A DNA stretch of 17,236 nt from Methanoregula sp. (GTDB lineage Archaea > Halobacteriota > Methanomicrobia > Methanomicrobiales > Methanospirillaceae), in NCBI GenBank assembly GCA_028711405.1, contig JAQTSH010000010.1, forward strand, positions 1-17,236, written 5' to 3'. The translations under genes and the position numbers were made by a program. The notes under the pieces were generated by a model that was not told the origin of the DNA, searched no databases, and worked only from the letters and a program-made list of their open reading frames with translations. Shown here in pieces: positions 14,542 through 17,236 of this stretch (position 1 is its first letter; the number at the start of each line of letters is the position of its first letter).

Positions 14542-15628
14542 ACACCGTCGGCAATACCTGCGCCTGATGCGCCAGTTGACCCTGGATACCGGTTTTTTTA
14601 CGGTGACAGATATCCAGACTGCCGCCGCGATCCCCCGGAGCACCGCGCAGGACTGGGTGAACCGGCTCGTGCAGGAGGGGTGCGTGGTTGTCAGGGACGA
14701 GAAACGGGGGCGGAGTGCTGCGCGGTACGCGGCGATCAGTGCGATACCGGCAAGCACCTGTCGCCGGATCTTCACGACCGTGGATGGCGAACACGTTGAA
14801 ATTTTCCATGACTGCATGAGCGGCGCGTGTGCTGCGTTCTGTGGGTATCATCACCGGCTCGCAGGCGGTGCGCTGACCCGTGTGGAACGCGATGGCACAC
14901 TGCTCCGTGAATGCGGGCGGGTGGGAACCTATGCGATCGATATCGGACTCTCACCGCTTCCAGCGGTCGGTGTCGCCGGGATCGGGCATACCGGGGAAGG
15001 TATCGTGCAGCACATCCGGTGCATCGGGGGTCCGGCGTATTCCCTGACCGACATGATGGCACGCGCTGAAGGTGTTTTACGGATAGAGACTCGTCATGCG
15101 GGGAGTATTGTTGAGGGGAATGTCTGGACCCAGGCTCTTACCCATGTGACGATTGGGCTTGATGATACCGATTCAAACGAAGGGGGTGCCACGTTCGCGC
15201 TTGCGCTGGCTCTTCTGACCTATGTCACCCGAATCAAGGGCGTGCTCCCGATCAGCCACCATGTTGTCATGCTGAACCCTGATGTTCCAAAGAAGACTGC
15301 CGGAAATTCTGCGAGTTATATCGAAGTGGCAGCGCCTCCGGCACAGGTTGAGCAGCTCACCAGCAGGACCCGACGGTTCCTGGCGGACGAAGCCCTCTCA
15401 CCGGACTGGGGGATTGCCATCCGTACCGGTATCTGTATGCCACCCGGATTGCGGGAGTATGGCAGACTGGTGCGGCAGGATGTGACGACCTGTGCCGTGG
15501 CGCAGGCAACTGCAGAACAATACGGGATCACACTTACCGGCGGGAATGGTATCATCGGCGCGCTTGGGGCAGTTGCCCTTGCACGGCTGCCACACGATGT
15601 GCTTCTGGATCCAAAGCGAGTCTTTTGA
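14525..15628 (+). CDS. Winged-helix protein with a TiaS-like DDTDS domain, function unknown
   Basis: A 367-residue protein starting at an ATG 17 bases inside the end of hom. Residues 18-70 look like a winged helix-turn-helix (TVTDIQTAAAIPRSTAQDWV, then a basic wing KRGRSAARY). A cysteine cluster follows (DCMSGACAAFC; Cys97, Cys102, Cys106), able to bind metal. The C-terminal half contains VTIGLDDTDSNEGGATFA (208-225). DDTDS is the hallmark of the ATP/RNA-binding domain of TiaS, which makes agmatidine in tRNA-Ile, and of methanogen 'marker 11'-like proteins. It is too short and differently built to be TiaS itself. An ATG at 14486 would overlap hom more and is less likely. The overlap suggests co-translation with hom; a regulatory or RNA-related role is conjecture. 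Confidence 0.8.
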   Translation: MASVLEHRRQYLRLMRQLTLDTGFFTVTDIQTAAAIPRSTAQDWVNRLVQEGCVVVRDEKRGRSAARYAAISAIPASTCRRIFTTVDGEHVEIFHDCMSGACAAFCGYHHRLAGGALTRVERDGTLLRECGRVGTYAIDIGLSPLPAVGVAGIGHTGEGIVQHIRCIGGPAYSLTDMMARAEGVLRIETRHAGSIVEGNVWTQALTHVTIGLDDTDSNEGGATFALALALLTYVTRIKGVLPISHHVVMLNPDVPKKTAGNSASYIEVAAPPAQVEQLTSRTRRFLADEALSPDWGIAIRTGICMPPGLREYGRLVRQDVTTCAVAQATAEQYGITLTGGNGIIGALGAVALARLPHDVLLDPKRVF

Positions 15629-15695
15629 GATTTAACCGCATACTTGCCATGGATATCTCATAACCATGGGTTCCTGAGGTAAACCAGCCATGAAC

Positions 15696-15703
15696 TTTTT
15701 TTT
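15696..15703 (+). terminator. Oligo-T tract after the DDTDS protein gene
   Basis: Eight T residues lie about 70 bases past the stop at 15628, a plausible archaeal terminator for the ACT-hom gene set. The rest of 15629-15882 contains two CCATGG palindromes 20 bases apart and otherwise no feature I recognise. Confidence 0.5.
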
Positions 15704-15882
15704 CTCTTGCGGGATATGTGTCATTGTGTGAAATACAGGTGAGCCTTTGTCATTAACGCCAAAACAATGCCCCCCACCCCATGGATTTTCCCTACCTGGA
15801 TGTTGTGCACGAAAAAACTTCCTTCCTGTGTCCCGCCCCGATACCGTCAATTTCATACTGGATGAGAGCATGATCGGATTAT

Positions 15883-17028
15883 ATGTCCAGTTACTTCTCT
15901 GAATCTCACCATATCGAAAGCCTGAGTAGTGGCTATGATCTCGCGAAAGATCAGATGGATGAGGCAGACCTCGCTGATATCGGTCTCACGATTGCGGATG
16001 ACGAAGATGTGGATATGGGAGACCTCAGTACGGTTCTCGCACTCGAAGCGATCAACGAGGCTCTCGGTGAACATGACGACGCTCTATTAGCCCTTGCAAA
16101 TTATGACGGTGAGGGGGATGAATCCCTCATCCTGCTCCGCACCGCGCAACACCTGCGGTCAAAAGGGGACGTGGAAGAATCGGACCGGTGTCTTGATACG
16201 GTTATAGAGCGCGCAGCGAAAGGAGGGGGAACCGGCAGGTTGACTGCATCAAAACCCCCGGTCCTCGACCGGGTGTGCGCCTTGATCGCCCACGGGCGAA
16301 AAGCTGACAAAGACACATTCATCGAAAGCTGGTACGAGAGCCTGGAGATGTCTGGTATCCGTGCCCCGCCTACTGTTGAGAAAATTCTCGAAAATCCGTC
16401 AGACTTCTCACTTTTCAGGCATCTTCCCACACGGGAGTGGTTGGAAGGGATTGGGTACTTGCAGAAGTATGAGATCCGCGAATACCGGGATGCGGAGATC
16501 CTGTGTCTTGTAAACGAGATCCGGTATTACCTTGAGGGTCTGGTGAGCGAGATGACCTTTGAAGGTAAATCGACCGGGTTTACTGAACCCTACCCGGCAT
16601 TTCGTGTCGTTTTTGCGTTCTCCAACGGTGGACTCCATGCACTATCTGGGATCCGCAGCACAAAAGACCTGATCGCTGAAAAAGCAGTTTCGGATGCGGT
16701 CGACCTGGCATGTAAGGAGATCAGGAACAACGGTATACGGGGTCTTCTTATGGATACGTTCATGGTGTGGTCATTCCACCCAAAACAACCGATCCCTGAA
16801 CTGATCGAGACCCTTCGTGAACAGGCAGGCGGTAACGATCTGTTGATAGCAGAGATTGCCGATAATATGGGCAGAGAGTTCCCTGTCGGGAGCCTGGCAA
16901 AAATCTATTCCCTGGTCAACGCTCCTCCTGAGTACTATAAACGGATTCCGGGAAAAGAGCGCATACAGAAGAAGGAGCAGCGCTGGATCGAGAATTGGGA
17001 AGCTATGATTAAATCCGCTCGACATTGA
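15883..17028 (+). CDS. Unrecognised 381-residue protein with acidic N-terminus
   Basis: I do not recognise this family. Residues 1-60 are strongly acidic (KDQMDEADLADIGL, DDEDVDMGDL). Residues 45-110 are alanine- and leucine-rich helices with spacing reminiscent of a tetratricopeptide-like hairpin. After a Gly-rich linker (GGGTGR, about 114-119) comes a mixed alpha/beta region with AFRVVFAFSNGGLHAL, then helical segments and a Lys/Arg/Trp-rich tail. No signal peptide or membrane segment is visible, so it is probably cytoplasmic. No SD precedes the ATG; a weak TATA-like TTTCATAC at 15851 would give a nearly leaderless message. It stands alone between a terminator and a transposase, so it may be accessory, but its codon usage does not look out of place. 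Confidence 0.7.
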   Translation: MSSYFSESHHIESLSSGYDLAKDQMDEADLADIGLTIADDEDVDMGDLSTVLALEAINEALGEHDDALLALANYDGEGDESLILLRTAQHLRSKGDVEESDRCLDTVIERAAKGGGTGRLTASKPPVLDRVCALIAHGRKADKDTFIESWYESLEMSGIRAPPTVEKILENPSDFSLFRHLPTREWLEGIGYLQKYEIREYRDAEILCLVNEIRYYLEGLVSEMTFEGKSTGFTEPYPAFRVVFAFSNGGLHALSGIRSTKDLIAEKAVSDAVDLACKEIRNNGIRGLLMDTFMVWSFHPKQPIPELIETLREQAGGNDLLIAEIADNMGREFPVGSLAKIYSLVNAPPEYYKRIPGKERIQKKEQRWIENWEAMIKSARH

Positions 17029-17048
17029 GTAAACTGGGTTTTTACTCA
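17026..17048 (+). terminator. Perfect 8-bp hairpin overlapping the stop codon of the 381-residue protein
   Basis: TGAGTAAA (17026-17033) and TTTACTCA (17041-17048) pair perfectly around a seven-base loop, and the TGA is the stop codon. Four T's sit at the loop/3' arm. It may act as a terminator or protect the 3' end, or mark the boundary of the adjacent insertion sequence. Confidence 0.4.
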
Positions 17049-17094
17049 TCATTACCAACCGTCATTACGATAACGAATGAGGAGATCATAACAA

Positions 17095-17236
17095 ATGGCA
17101 TATGTGGAAGATGTTTTTAGCACAGCGCTTCACCTTCAACCTCCATGGCACATATCCGATGCGAAATTTTCTGAAGGGAAAAAGTGCCTTGAGATTTGGA
17201 TTGATTTTCGTAGCGGGGCGCGATTTCCCTGCCCGC
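17095..17236 (+). mobile_element. ISL3-type transposase, N-terminal 47 residues (runs off the right edge)
   Basis: An ATG with GAGGAGA starting about 17 bases upstream opens a frame to the window end. The pattern LHLQPPWHISDAKF..GKKCLEIWIDF..GARFPCP matches the N-terminus of ISL3-family transposases, where a CPxC zinc-finger-like motif would follow at the point where the window ends. DDE residues lie beyond the edge. I could not identify the left terminal inverted repeat in 17029-17094, so the element boundary is unplaced. Confidence 0.7.

Noticed and set aside
13654..14817. 387-codon minus-strand frame opposite hom
   Set aside because: It mirrors homoserine dehydrogenase codons and spans the hom/DDTDS-protein junction; no motif supports it.
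15632..15871. 79-codon minus-strand frame in the gap before the 381-residue protein
   Set aside because: No ribosome-binding site, promoter or recognisable motif; composition looks like non-coding DNA. A small unknown gene cannot be fully excluded.

Overview
The window most likely comes from a methanogenic archaeon of the order Methanomicrobiales (inference). It carries archaeal versions of the early shikimate enzymes: class I aldolase-type ADTH synthase and dehydroquinate synthase II, in place of the usual DAHP synthase and AroB. It also has TTTATATA-like TATA boxes, GGTG-type Shine-Dalgarno sites, oligo-T terminators and a VapBC module.

Layout. Positions 1-2582 (minus strand) hold a left-truncated U32/DUF3656 protein and a small multi-pass membrane protein. 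Positions 2803-4334 (plus) hold aroD and a vapBC toxin-antitoxin pair. Positions 12409 down to 4597 (minus) hold one tightly packed aromatic amino acid operon in the order ADTH synthase, second ADTH-synthase-like paralogue, DHQ synthase II, tyrA, pheA, aroA, aroK-aroE fusion, aroC. Most junctions are ATGA overlaps or gaps of 0-4 bases. Positions 12422-12658 form a leader region for that operon. Positions 12711-13010 hold a decayed IS4-type transposase fragment. Positions 13052-15628 (plus) hold a double-ACT regulator, homoserine dehydrogenase and a winged-helix/DDTDS protein, all overlapping. Positions 15883-17028 hold an unrecognised 381-residue protein. The start of an ISL3-type transposase runs off the right edge.

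How the genes work together. The operon plus aroD converts aspartate semialdehyde and a deoxy-keto-sugar phosphate into chorismate, and prephenate into the Phe and Tyr precursors. Chorismate mutase is not here. Homoserine dehydrogenase, transcribed divergently, draws on the same aspartate semialdehyde pool, so two competing branches flank one intergenic region.

Main finding. The operon leader contains a good TATA box and then an open frame ending Gly-Phe-Tyr-Phe-Trp-Tyr-Phe-stop, six aromatic codons in a row that cover all three aromatic amino acids. The stop lies two bases before a perfect 11-bp inverted repeat whose right arm contains part of the purine-rich ribosome-binding region of the first operon gene. 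This looks like an aromatic leader peptide with a translational attenuator, which to my knowledge has not been described in archaea. It is inferred from sequence alone; a T-rich tract that happens to encode Phe/Tyr/Trp is the main alternative.
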